Below are positions 47,650 to 59,199 of a DNA stretch of 64,000 bases, one piece after another (position 1 is the first letter of the stretch; every line of letters starts with the position of its first letter). Source of the stretch: Chelonoidis abingdonii (lineage: Eukaryota; Chordata; Testudines; Testudinidae); the NCBI RefSeq assembly GCF_003597395.2, contig NC_133771.1, positions 59,479,454-59,543,453 on the forward strand, written 5' to 3'. The position numbers were made by a program, and so were the translations under genes. Under the pieces are notes generated by a model, which searched no databases, was not told the origin of the DNA, and saw only the letters and a list, made by a program, of their open reading frames with translations.

Positions 47650-48998
47650 GTTCTGGGTCTGGTGTTGTTGAACATCTTTATTGATGACCTGGATGTAGCT
47701 ATAGAGAGCATACAGATCAAGTTTTTAGATGACACAAAGCTGAGGGAGAGGGTTGACAGTACTTTGGAGGATAGAGCTAAAATTCAGAGGGATCTCAATA
47801 AATTGGAGAACTGTGCTATAGACAACAAAATGAAATTCAGCCAAGAAAAATGTAAGGTGCTTCACTTACGCTACGTCTACACTACAGGATAAATTCGAAT
47901 TAGCTTAAACCGATTTTATAAAACAGATATTATAAAGTCGATTGTGCGCATCCACACTAGGCACATTAATTTGGTGATGTGCATCCATGGTCTGAGGCTA
48001 GCGTCGATTTCTGGAGCGGTGCGCTGTGGATAGCTACCGTAAAATAATAAGGCCAATAACGTTGATTTGCGTCCACACTAACCCTAATCCGATATAGTAA
48101 TATCGATTTTAGCGTTATTCCTCTCGTTTTGTAGGAGTACAGAAATCGATTTAAAGAGCCCTTTAAATCGATAGAAAGAGCAGTGTAGTGTGGACGGGTG
48201 CAGTGTTAAATCGATTTAACGCTGTTAAAATCGGTTTAACAGCGTAGTGTAGACCAGGCCTTAGGGAAGAAAAACCAAAAGCACAAATACAGAATGGGGG
48301 GAAATGGCTTAGCAGCAGCACTGTTGAAAAGGATCTGGGATTTGTGATAGATCACAGCTTCAACATGAGTCAGCAATGTGATGCTGCTGCAGAAAAAGAA
48401 AAAGCAGTTTTCGTTGCATTAACAGCAATATAGCATGCAAGTCACGGGAGGTGACAGTACTGCTCTACTCAGTACTGATTAGGCCTCAGCTGGAGTACTG
48501 TGTCTGATTTTGGTCACCAATGTATAGAAAGGATGTGGAAAACTGGAAAGGATCCAGAGGTGAGTGATAGAGATGTTCAAAGGGATGGAATGGAAACCAT
48601 ATTAGCAAAGGCTGAAGGAACTGGGTATGTTTAGTTTGGAAAAGAGGAGATTAAGAGGTGACATGATAGTGGTCTTCAGATACTTGAAAGGCTGCCATAA
48701 AAATATGGTGAAAATTTGTTCTCTTTTGCCACAGAGGGCAGGACAAGAGGCAGTGTGTTTAAGCTACACTATAGCAGATTTAGATTAACTCTCAGGAAAA
48801 ACTTCCTAACTTTGAGAACAGTAGGACAATGGAACAGACTGCCTACGGAGGTTGTGGAAGCTCCTTCACTGAAAGTTTTCAAAAGGAAGCTGGATAGCCA
48901 TCTGTCTTGGGAGGTTTAGACACAACAAATCCTGCATCTTGGGCTTTGACTAGATGACACTTGTGGTTCCTTCTAACCCTATGATTCTATTATTCTGT
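47650..48998 (+). mobile_element. CR1 LINE 3' part, interrupted by MITE
   Basis: The plus strand reads LLNIFIDDLDVAIES and then FLDDTKL (a changed FADD box) at 47662-47745, followed after the MITE by the downstream CR1 region. That includes a C-terminal end QWNRLPTEVVEAPSLKVFK and the 3' tail tctaaccctatgattctatt. ATTCTATG-type terminal repeats identify CR1. It is inactive. Confidence 0.88.
47869..48260. mobile_element. Harbinger-like MITE nested in CR1
   Basis: The element is flanked by TTA at 47866-47868 and 48261-48263. Removing the 392 bp and one TTA rejoins the CR1 text cleanly (ttcactta, ggaagaaa). The ends ctacgtctacactac and gtagtgtagaccaggcc are inverted copies. A 3-bp TTA duplication is the mark of PIF/Harbinger. 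The right half is rich in tcgatttaa words. Confidence 0.85.
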
Positions 48999-51084
48999 TT
49001 TTATACTCTAACTAATCTTGCTGATAGGCAAATGCTTGTGTGACTGAAAGAAAATCAGAGAAGTATTAATTTTCACTTCTCTCCTCACAAACAAAATAAA
49101 AAGAGTATAAAAGTAAAATATGGCATGCTAAGGTGGTGGTGGTGGGGGAAATCCGCAGTTTTTGAAATCATCCCTCAATGCTAGATTTCTGTAGTTCTGA
49201 CTTCCACCATTCCCTGTATACTGCTTTGCTGTTAGGAGTTGGCTCTCTAAAGGTATTTCACAGATATGGCATTTGGAAAGTTGTAGATAGTCAATGTGTA
49301 TAAGAGTGTGTGTGCATATGTGCACATACTTGAAAATGTGTACATGTCTGTTTATACATATGTACACACATGCATAGTGTAGATCGCAGATTACTGAAGA
49401 ACAAGAGCGTAATAACAGACTTCTCATTTTCAAATGGAAGAAATCAGCATAAGGCAAAGGAAATTCAATCACTAAAACCCTCAAGCAGTTACCAGTTCCT
49501 TATGTAACACCAGTAAGTGCTTAATATGAGGCACATGGGTTTAAAATATATAGGGTCTAATCTTGAAAAGTACTATGGACCTGCAACTTCCATTGATACC
49601 TTTTGGAGCTGCTGGTCCTTAACAACACTCAGGATGTGTGCAGTACAATTGAATATCGGTGAAAGTGACTCATCCTGATTGTCATCAAATTCATTGGACA
49701 ATCTGATTGTAGTGCACTAGTGTTATAAAGTATCTGAGAAATATGATTCAAATATATTTAAGAAACCTACCTTGTATCACAGAGGCTACAAGCAACAAAT
49801 TATTATCTATTCTTCCTTCCCTTTCTTACCAGAAGATTTGTATGTGATTGACAGAGAATGAGGGGGAGGAGTTTCCTTCAGCCTTGAATTCTGGATTCCT
49901 GTTTACTCTTGCAACTCTGGGTCCTCTTTTTCCAATACCCACAAATGTACAAGAGAAGGTGCATTTAGTTCATGAGCTAATGACAGCCCACACAGACAGT
50001 GTCTGTCACCCACCGTGATGCTTTTCACATCTAAAAGCAGAAACTACAAAGTCACTCCACAAACTGAGCTGGCCATCCTTCCACTCCCCTCCTCCTTCCC
50101 CACTCCCAACACCATGAATTTCTATCAGAAATCTAAAAAATGACATCTTAAGTGCCCTGAGCTCAACACATTGGATTTTCAAACTTGACTGAAACCCTGT
50201 GGATGTGTCATGTTGTTGTTTTTGAAAAGAAAGTCTTGCTTTGATAGAACCACAGAATGAAAAGCAGTTAAGGGATTTATTGGGTGGAAATTTCTTCATT
50301 GCTTTCCCATAAAGTCAGATGAGGACTGACAATCAGAAGAGAGTGATTTTTAACATAAAGTAGATGGAGCAATATGAAAGTTCTGATTCAGAGCCTAAAA
50401 GAGGCTTCATCTTCCATTAGCATTCTATGATGAAATATCTTGGATATCATTTTAAATGCTATTTTTCTTGCCTGTGTTTTCTCAAAATAATAGACAAGTA
50501 GATCACAAAATGACATTGGTATGTATGTGTTACATTATTTTAGCTACTGTGCTCAACCAATGAACTTTTCAATTTATTCAAGTACCTTTTCTCAGAGTAA
50601 GGTTAAGGATTCAAATATCAAGTAATTTACCGCTTATTAATTATTAGCGAGGATGGATTTGTCAATCCATGATCTTCTTTTGATACATCCCAATATATCC
50701 ATCTTTGGCACATATGGAAACTTCAAAAGAGCCCTAGACAGTTGCACAGACACCACAGAAATATCTAGAGGTAAATAAAATATTTTATTTGTACAAATCA
50801 TAATTTGGTGCACTAAATAACAAAGAAAATAATATTCTAGTGTTCCATGCATCACAGTTTAGTTCTTTCATCTCAGCCATACATGACGGAGCCCTTCTGC
50901 TTGAAGTAACCTATAGTATTTTCAGTTTTTTCAAGATATTATTATAAATATATGCACTTTTCTGAAGTTTTGGGGACTTTGTTGGCTATTTCAGGAGTTT
51001 AAAAGAATTGTCCTCATCATTTGTTGTTTGAACATATTTCACATTTTGAAAAGAAACCTCACACTTTCTTTTTTTAATCTTTAG

Positions 51085-51251
51085 TATAACATACAAACAG
51101 ATCAGTACAGAAGTTGTGATAACGTGTCTGCCAAATCATCAGATAGTGATGTCAGTGATGTGTCAGCCATTTCCCGTACCAGCAGTGCCTCACGCCTCAG
51201 CAGCACAAGCTTTATGTCAGAGCAATCTGAGCGCCCTAGGGGCAGAATCAG
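51085..51251 (+). CDS. RIMS1: RIMS1 exon (167 nt), serine-rich C2A-C2B linker
   Basis: The acceptor is tttttaatctttag and the donor is AATCAG|gtgagt. In phase 0 it gives 55 open codons starting YNIQTDQYRSCDNVSAKSSD, running through the SDVSDVSAISRTSSASRLSS block and SFMSEQSERPRGRI, plus two bases. This is a near-exact match to mammalian RIM1 as I know it. RIM2 has different residues at several of these positions (around SFMSEQ). The segment is a dense run of serines in the disordered linker, with many potential phosphosites. It ends in phase 2, so the next exon must start with one base finishing Ser or Arg. The known following RIM1 exon was not found in the window. Confidence 0.97.
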
Positions 51252-51558
51252 GTGAGTTTATGATGCTATTTTAAATGTATAAAATCTCCTTGTTTGGTGT
51301 AAAAATAAAATATAAGAATAAAAATAAAACAAGAAATATAAACATTTATGATATGTATATATGCATATGTATATAAACACACACACATAAACATACACGT
51401 GGTCATCCTAAATCTTTTGTGAAATGAACATATTTTTCCACCTTAACATCCATCCATTTAAACAGGTAAACAAAAAATTCAGACAGGGCAAGAGCAAATT
51501 TTTATATTTGTGCATGGAGAAACCCAAACTTGGAGCAAGCTGGAAATTAGTACTTTAA

Positions 51559-51645
51559 AGCTCTGATCCAGCAAAGCACTTAAATGGTACTACTTACATG
51601 CTTAAAGTTGCATATGTGCTTAAATGCTATGGTGGACTGGGGCCT
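51559..51645. repeat. Short palindromic repeat (family with 14018, 59096)
   Basis: The ends agctctgatccagcaaagca and gactggggcct frame a core with repeated gcttaaa words. Confidence 0.4.
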
Positions 51646-53917
51646 AATTTCTTAATTTGTGTTGCCAGAGAGGTCTTGATGCTGCCCAGATACCCATGCA
51701 ATATCATGACTAAAGGCCTATTTCTATTAAGATCAAAGGCAGCTGAGAGAACTGTCTGCCTAACAGGTCAGGGTTATTAGAGAGGAAAGTCAACTAGCTA
51801 TGGTTTAAAGGGAAATTACAGGACCATCAAACAACTGCATAAGTGACGGGCTGTTTCTTGAGTGTGTATAAAGGAAAAGAATTGTTCTTCAGAATGTATA
51901 TAAATGGTAATATGTCAGTTTGCTGCCCATAGTACTGTTGCTGCACTTTGCATTTTCCATAAAAGAATTTAATTTTGCACCAAAAAAAAAACAAAAAGCA
52001 AAATAAAATCATTAAGTGTTGCCAGATTTGCCTCTTTATTTTACCAATAAATCAATATGTATGGTTAACTTTTTCTCTCAGTGTGTCTTTGTTATGACTG
52101 TACATGTGCGTGTGGGCACATGCAAATGCACACTGCCCCCAGCAGATAGAGAGGATTTTAGATGTATCTGTGTAGCCTTAAGCATCAGTAATCTCCTTTG
52201 CTGTGTTTTGGCCATAATTTAATCTCATTACCATATAAATAGGACTTATCTAGAAGTATTGATAAATTCTTTCAGTTGTTAGATTTCTACTTTGTGGAGT
52301 TCATATGGCAACCTAATTAACGGTTCTATTTCCTTTCATTTTATTCGATTTTTTTCAAGCACAGATCGCTTTGTAGTATTTTTATAACTACAGATGTTAT
52401 AGCACTTTGGAACACAAATCTTTAGTTTTCCCCAGTTTCTCTTGGGGGTTGGGCTAAATTCTGCTCAGCTTTCTCATGCAAGTAATTTCACTGGAGCCCA
52501 TTGACTCCACTGCGACTTTTTGGTTACATAATATGAGTGGAAACTGGATCTATGTAAGGAGACTAATTTTTACTTCCAGAAGCTGGTTCTCTTTCACAGT
52601 AGATTTTTTAAAAATCTGATTAACTTTTTTGTAAATCTATGATTTTAAGAGCCAGATTTAACTATTTGAGACTACTTGGGGTGCAAAGTACTATTCAACA
52701 TAGGGTAGTAGAATATGGCCCTAAATGAGGAATAAACTTTGCTTCCTTATATTTACTTTCAGTCAGTGTCTCTTTTAGATGTCTGAACAACAAGTGTATC
52801 AATAGGATATGAATACACCTTTTGGTACAATAGGAATTATAGGACAGGTTCGTGCTATACTGAGCATGATTCAAATCTGAACCTGAGATTATTTTTAAAC
52901 TAAACCTATTTTGATGTAAACACTGGTATATAGTGAGAAATTGTCTGAGGAATAAATGATTATGTTAATATTATTGTTTTCGTTATTTACATGTTATGTT
53001 AATGTTTTGCTTTCCTATTTCATATGAAGGAACACATAACTGGCTGGTTATGCCTGTGAAGCTATAGGGCATGTGAATAAGAATATTATTTCTGTATCTC
53101 AAAAATTATAGCCAACATGTCATGGTATTGATTAGCTAAGATCTATTTTCAGTTGAAAAAATTAATAATGTTTAAAATATCTTGCAAACACTGCATTTCC
53201 ATTGCCCTTGAGCTCCTCACTATGGGGTTTGATCAAGCTGCACTGAAGTCACTGGGAGCATTATGGTGTGCGCTCACCTTTAGAGCCCCCTTCATGTCAG
53301 GAAGTGGCACTGCATGGATTCTTCCTCTCTAGTAACCCTCCTGCGTCTTGGTTCTGCAATGGTCTGCTTCTCTGGCATAGCACACCAGCCAGTCCCCTTG
53401 TGGGGCTAACCAAAAACAAATCTCAACTCAACATAGCTACTTGGTCTTAAAGTCCATAATATAAGCACTAGTCCTTCATAGAGATCTGGGAAATATTGAC
53501 CTGTGACCATGCCAGGTTACTTTGGCTAGGGCAGGGAGCTGGAGCCTTCCTTGTCCAGGCTTCACCCAGAACTGGTCTCTTCTTATGTTATAGTTCAATG
53601 AACAAACCATAAAATAATTATAAGGTAACTATAGTTACAATGTTGTTCAGTAAAAAATATGGAATTTTTTGAAAAGCATTTGAAAAAATATTCTTAATCT
53701 GAACTGCTATTCTTCCAAACTAAGAATCAGATCTTCAGTATCTTGCCCTCCTGAAACACTCATTAAAATTAGTGGGAGGTATCAGAGGAAAATTCTGGCT
53801 CCACTGACTTGAGCAGGGCAGGATTTCATGCCAGAATTGCAGGATCAGACATGATGATTAGACTCAATTTTGTGATACCAATAATTACCACCCTTTTACC
53901 CTCTTCAGCTCTTTGTG

Positions 53918-54130
53918 CCCAATCCTACAAGAATTGTGCACATGATTAACTTTCCTGAAGTTAGCAAACCTATTCATTTTAGTGAGACTGCTCCCATGAT
54001 TAAAGTTATTCACATGCACAAATCTTTGCAGAGTCTGGTCCTTATTCATCTGAATGTTCCTTGTGGATATAAGCGCAATGATGTCAATGAGACCATTCAC
54101 ATGAGTAAATGTTGCAGGATCAGACCCTTA
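53918..54130. repeat. Old inverted-repeat element
   Basis: The ends gtgcccaatcctacaag and tgttgcaggatcagaccc are degraded inverted copies. Open frames on both strands here are explained by it. Confidence 0.4.
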
Positions 54131-54450
54131 CTACTTAATTATTAATATTTTTAGAACAAACTGTATCACTGTTTCAGATTTTCCTCTTTATCACATACTT
54201 ATAATGAATCAGATCCTACGGTATGAAATCTTTAAAATTAAATAACCCATAATTCCTTTTCAGATGTAGTTTACAGTTGGTTACTGTAGTCATTCAAAAA
54301 GTGTTTCTTACTGAAATTTAAAGTCATTGTAATGTAATGTTGGAAAGTGTTTCATCGGGTGAATCTAGATGTAGCATCTGTAGTTCCTTATTTTCAATTT
54401 GAGTTATCTACATTTAATTTTGCATGCCTGCATGTTATGACTGTGGAAAG

Positions 54451-54594
54451 GTCAAAGTCCTTAGAGATCTGCAAAACTGATGGCAAAAGAGAAAGAAGGA
54501 TATCATGGGAATTAGATGACCAAACGGGGCACAGTGAAAAGAAATTGGATATGGAAGACAAGAAAAAGAGAAGGCATTCTGTTGCTGATTTGAG
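54451..54594 (+). CDS. RIMS1: Candidate RIMS1 cassette exon (144 nt), basic, two RRxS motifs
   Basis: The stretch lies between tgtggaaag and a good donor TTGAG|gtaaag. It is 144 nt, read in phase 2 (one base, 47 codons, two bases). That is exactly the phase left by exon 51085-51251, and equal entry and exit phases keep the frame if it is skipped. No stop interrupts it. The peptide is highly charged: RSKSLEICKTDGKRERRISW near the start, an acidic-basic middle, and KKKRRHSVADL at the end. RRIS and RRHS fit the basophilic (PKA-like) kinase pattern; that is inference. The acceptor is weak in pyrimidines. Of the upstream AG sites I checked, this was the only one giving an open frame. I do not recall this exon in known RIM1 proteins, so it may be a rare, lineage-specific or chance exon. 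Confidence 0.5.
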
Positions 54595-55973
54595 GTAAAG
54601 GTTAGCTTCCTGTCCTCTTGTGTGTCTCCTAGCTGCCAGCTCCTTCTAGTTTTAATAGTTCAGTAGCCTGTGGTGCTATACAAACCAATATTTTATGTGC
54701 AAAGCTTGCTTATCAAATGGAAGAGCAGAGGAAACTCATCCAATCCATGTTTCCATCTCCACTTTCATGAGTTAACATAATTTGCATCAACTTCTTCCCA
54801 GCAGCCATGTAAAGTGTGTTTTTGTAATATTGTGTATGAGGTAGAAAGTATAACACGTCTAAAATCATGTGAATGTAAGCATGAAGGAGGGAGGGGAATT
54901 TACAAATACAGGGGATGCCGGCTGATTTTAGAGAGAATGTAGCAAATTAGATTGAAGTAATAACTTTAGTTAATATTGATCATTAATAGTTGTACGAAAT
55001 GAATATTGATAACCCCTTTTTGACTGAGCCAGGGAGCATTAGCTTACTAATGTAATACTAAGTTCTTTTCACAGTATACTTTTTACCTTAGACAATTCTT
55101 TCAAATCAAGACACTTTTTGTTATATTAAATATATTAACTGCAGACAATTTATATAATCAGCAGTTGAAAGAGGATCTGTGAATCAAGTCTGAATGCACA
55201 AGATATTCTAGTCATATAAGAAATACTAAATGAAGTCTTGCAAGCAATTTATGTAAATTCTGATTAAGGGTAAGCAATAGTATAACAATAATTCTTTACA
55301 ATAGACAACAGTCAGATATCAGATTTCTTTCAGTACCTCTAATTCTCAAAGGAAAAGAGGTTATCTTTGTCTAAAGGTACTGCTTGACTATTTGAACATT
55401 CAAAGGTAAAATCAAATGATTATGCATACATACACTCCTCAGATTCAGGGAGCTCTTAAATTCAGTAGCTTCTTCAAAGGGAGGAGAAGTTAGTCCCTAG
55501 TTTAAAAGGATTGATTTTAAAATATCAAAATGCTTTAAAATACTTCTTTTAGGGTTTCTCTTAAGCCAATCTCCTTGTTCTTGTAAAGAAAAATCTTTTA
55601 GATGAAATTATTCTTAGCTCTGAATTCCAGCTTCCTAAGGTCTCACAAGAATTAGCAATGATCCTGCAAGTTAACTTTTAAGATACTTATTTTAATCAAA
55701 CTAAAGTTTTCAACAGTCTTGAAGTGAATTCTCCACACTCTTCCTTATATAATCCTTTGATGAGGCAAGAGACTGTCCAAGGTGTGGCAATTCTGACTCT
55801 GTATGGATTCTGGAGCTCTTATTGGGTTCAGTGTCATCTCTAAAGTTTCCCATGGGATCTTAGCTTGTAAGTCCTTTTTCTGTGAGACAGGTTGGAGGGG
55901 AGCAGCCTACTGGATGTTTGTCAGATGAAAGTGTTGTTTTATACACAGGTTTTGTACCACTTTAACTACAAAA

Positions 55974-56138
55974 GTGGGGGGAGGGATAGCTCAGTGGTTT
56001 GAACATTGGCCTGCTAAACCCAGGGTTGTGAGTTCAATCCTTGAGGGGGCCATTTAGGGAACTGGGGTAAAAATGTGTCAGGGAGTTGGACTAGATGACC
56101 TCCTGAGGTCCCTTCCAACCCTGGTATTCTATGATTCA
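55974..56138 (+). repeat. tRNA-derived turtle SINE (Cry type) with CR1-like tail
   Basis: The pol III A box tagctcagtgg lies at 55987-55997 and the B-box-like gagttcaatcc at about 56030-56040. Then come a tRNA-unrelated body, the ttggactagatgacctcctg segment and the CR1-type end ggtattctatgattca. It is not a tRNA gene: there is no complete cloverleaf and a long tail follows. Confidence 0.88.
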
Positions 56139-56142
56139 GTAA

Positions 56143-56520
56143 GGGCCTCTCTACATGACAAGTTACCATGTGCCAAGCCAGGATGTGATTCTACAGCTCA
56201 CTAGCTTGCTGTGTAGCACAATCCTGTGTTGACTCTGTTACAGCACAGGTAGAGTGCAGTTTGGTGTACAAAGCTTTCAAGTACTATGCCAAGCTGCACT
56301 TGAATTTTCACTATACTGTAGCAATATTAGCATGGGACTGCATGAGCTGGTCCATTGTAGAGTCACACCATGGCTTTCTGCACAGTAATTTCCTGGGTAG
56401 TTAAACTCTAACAGATTAAACTTACACTTACCAAAATAAGTTATACCAGTGGAAACACTGTTATAATGTTATAACTGTGTCCACACTAGGGGGTTATACT
56501 GCTTTAACTACATCTGTTTT
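56143..56520. repeat. Possible MITE pair with ctctacatgac / ctgtgtccacac ends
   Basis: Fragments gggcctctctacatgacaag and ctgtgtccacactagggggt resemble ends of the GTCTACAC-type MITEs seen elsewhere in the window. Boundaries and number of elements are unclear. Confidence 0.35.
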
Positions 56521-56772
56521 CTAAATTGATCTTGCTTTTTATCTGGATAGAACTAAACCTTTCCATTCCTCATCTTGTCTATTTGTTTCATATGTTGACT
56601 GAATGAAGGGGCAAGCAGCCTCTTCACAGACAGTTTCCAGGTGTATAACTTCCTGTATCATGATAGCATATGAAGTAGCCCAGGCTATACCTTTTCAAGC
56701 AGTATGAGCTCATTCCAGAAAATCTCAGGCAACGTCAATGGCATTTCTAAATGACATTCCTATATTAGAGAT

Positions 56773-57208
56773 TTGGAGGGCGACCATTCGGACCCATGTG
56801 CATACTTCGCAAACCATTACGCCATTACGGTTGCATCCAGATCAGATGGAAATTTGGGAAGGCAATCCTTCAATCCTTCTTTAAATGGACTCCAAGCCCC
56901 ACCTCCTGCAAGTACTTGCATGGAAGCCATCTGCATGGAATACAAGGCTGAATCTACTTGAGGAAGAAAAAATGCTTACCTACTTGTAACTGTTGTTCTT
57001 CAATATATGATGCAGACATGGGTTCCACAACCCACCCTCTGACCCCTCTGTATCAGAGTCTGTTCTTCTGACATTCGGTACAAAAGAACTGAGGTGGTCA
57101 GAGTAGTGCAGCCCTTATATGGCCAGGGACAGGGGCTAGGCAAAGTTCTCTGGTGCATGGGGCTGCTGCATCACATCTCAAAGAACAACAGTTACAGGTA
57201 GTTAAACT
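56773..57208. repeat. Interspersed repeat with 27-bp inverted arms at its right part
   Basis: The left arm at 56974-57000 (ending aactgttgttctt) and the right arm at 57181-57207 (starting aagaacaacagtt) are inverted copies. The 62-codon open frame just before (56773-56961, with FANHYAI) probably belongs to a larger decayed element of unknown class. Confidence 0.5.
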
Positions 57209-58206
57209 TCTTTTCTGCCTCCGCCAGAGGTTGGAACATTTGATCCAAACAATCATCGCTTTCTTAAAGCCTTACTTACAAGCATTCCCATTGGGTGCAC
57301 AGGAGCCAATAGGCTTTTGCTGCAACTTTCTGTCCAACAAATCAGCCGCAGCATACTGCCCTCCATGACAGGGAAAGGAGGATTACAATTCTTAAAGGGG
57401 CCAAGTGTTTTCTTTCCCCTGCTAGCCAAGACAAAGCCCCCCACATCTGAATTTGCAGATGGGTTGGGGGTGATACTCTGGTTTCAGGTCACTGAGAAAT
57501 GACCTGAGTGCTGACTGCCTGGCTACACTTTTGGACAGGAAAGAAGAGTGAAAATTCACTCTGAAAAAATAAAATGCAGTGAGTGCAAGGATAGAAAAGT
57601 CTATTCCTGTGTATTATGGGTGTGAACATTCATTGTCATCAACAGTAGAAGAGATGAAAATATTATTAATAGCAAAACAGTGCCTTCTATAAGGACTACT
57701 TGTGTGAGTAAGAGTTGCAGTATCTTTTAATACATAGTTGATATGCAGGCCCCTAATATGTCATGGATGTGGCTACCTAGTCAGTGACTAGATTTTTGCA
57801 TTTAGGTGTGCGTTGTTTCAGTTCCTCATCTTGGTTCATACTGTTTATTGTGCAGTTCTCATATATAAAATGCTCTGTGAGCCTGATCATGCACCGTGGC
57901 AACCAGTGGGGCTGTCACTCCAATTTGAACATGAATCAGATTCAATGGGAAGGGGATCAGTCCTCCAGAGACAATCTTATCTGATAGGATATAGGCACAA
58001 TTGGGCTTGTTGATTTGGAAATAGTTTTTCCCTTTTGGTTTTCCACTCGCCCTTTGGTTGCTAGTGCTGTACTGCTATTAGTACAACAGGAATACTGCAT
58101 CACAAAGCCTCAACATCCAAATTTCTCTTCAGGCTATGCCAGCCAAGGAAATCATAATGAACCAAAGGCATTTAAATATTTTTAAATTGATAAGATTTTG
58201 CACTAT

Positions 58207-58384
58207 GTAGGTTTCAGAGTGGTAGCTGTGTTAGTCTGTATCAGCAAAAAGAAGGAGGAATACTTGTGGCATCTTAGAGACTAACAAGCATGCATCGGCT
58301 TAAGTGGGCTTTAGCCCACGAAAGCTTATGCTCAAATAAATTTCTTTGTCTCTAAGGTGCCGCAAGTACTTCTCGTTCTTTGTA
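58207..58384. repeat. Penelope-like terminal palindrome
   Basis: The left half is antisense terminus (tggtagctgtgttagtctgt and following, with cttgtggcatcttagagact). The right half is sense terminus (cccacgaaagcttatgctc, then ctaaggtgccgcaagtac). The two halves pair, forming an inverted duplication of the Penelope end. Confidence 0.75.
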
Positions 58385-59095
58385 CTGTGTAGTTTCACAT
58401 TAATTACAAAGATAATTACAATTGACTTTGTATTATGATATCCTGATATTTTTCTCTGTGATTAATATAGAATAATTAAAATCTAAAACCTTTTAAAATT
58501 TTGTTACAAGGACTGTAGACAGCAATAGTAGAAATGATAACAAAAGGAAGTTTTTATGAGAGTTTGTGAAAGCTGTGAAGTTATTTGTAAAGCAAACAAA
58601 AGCAAATAATCACGGATGGGAAAAGGGAATAAATCCACAATCATGTTCAAACTGGAGTGACATTTCAGTGCTGGTCTAAGGTATTTGCGATCCACACCCA
58701 CACGGACATATGAGTGGGGGTAAAAGAATTAAAATCCTGAGTAGTGTTATTGGCTAATGGGGACTCATCAATATCACAGTTGGGCTCAGTCCTGCATCCT
58801 TTGTGCATCTGGATTTCACTGGGAGTTTTAGATGCTCAGAAAAAGCAGGTTTGGGCCCATTATATTAGCAACAATATTCATCATTTAGATACTGTACTTC
58901 AGCACAGCAGGAGCCATGGACTGAAAATGCAAGAGCTGGACCAATTCCTACACATATGTGTACAGATACTCAGTTTTTTTACAGACATTTATTTTTCTGG
59001 CGATGCTACATGCTCTCATCTCAGATTACTGTCAGTTGAACTGGGGGCTCTCAGTAGCTCAGGATCTTGAAGGCTTGTGATTTTTGTATCAATTA

Positions 59096-59199
59096 GGCCT
59101 TGATTCAGCAAGAGATGTGCTTAACATTGCATTAAATACATGAGTAGTCCCAGTGAAGTAATTAAGTATGTTCTCTGGTACTTTGCTGGATCAGGATTT
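59096..59199. repeat. Short palindromic repeat (family with 14018, 51559)
   Basis: The left end ggccttgattcagcaag and the right end ctttgctggatcaggattt are inverted copies over about 18 bp. Confidence 0.5.

Larger units (their letters stand above)
35628..51084 (+). other. RIMS1: RIMS1 intron (about 15.5 kb), rich in transposons
   Basis: It starts gtaaag and ends tttttaatctttag. It carries a DIRS-type element with a nested MITE (37870-39790), a second MITE (40221-40516), a hAT-like element (40583-40859), CR1 3' sequence (41585-41832), a MIR-like SINE (42835-42975), a TTTC microsatellite (43943-43966), a Penelope copy (45418-46365), a palindromic repeat (46916-46986) and a CR1 with nested MITE (47650-48998). 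Nothing recognisable was seen at 35628-37500 or 49000-51084. Bases 42976-45417 hold only the microsatellite and unnamed sequence. Confidence 0.75.

Noticed and set aside
55987..56040. Possible tRNA gene with A and B boxes
   Set aside because: The boxes belong to a SINE with a CR1-like tail; no full cloverleaf and no tRNA 3' end.
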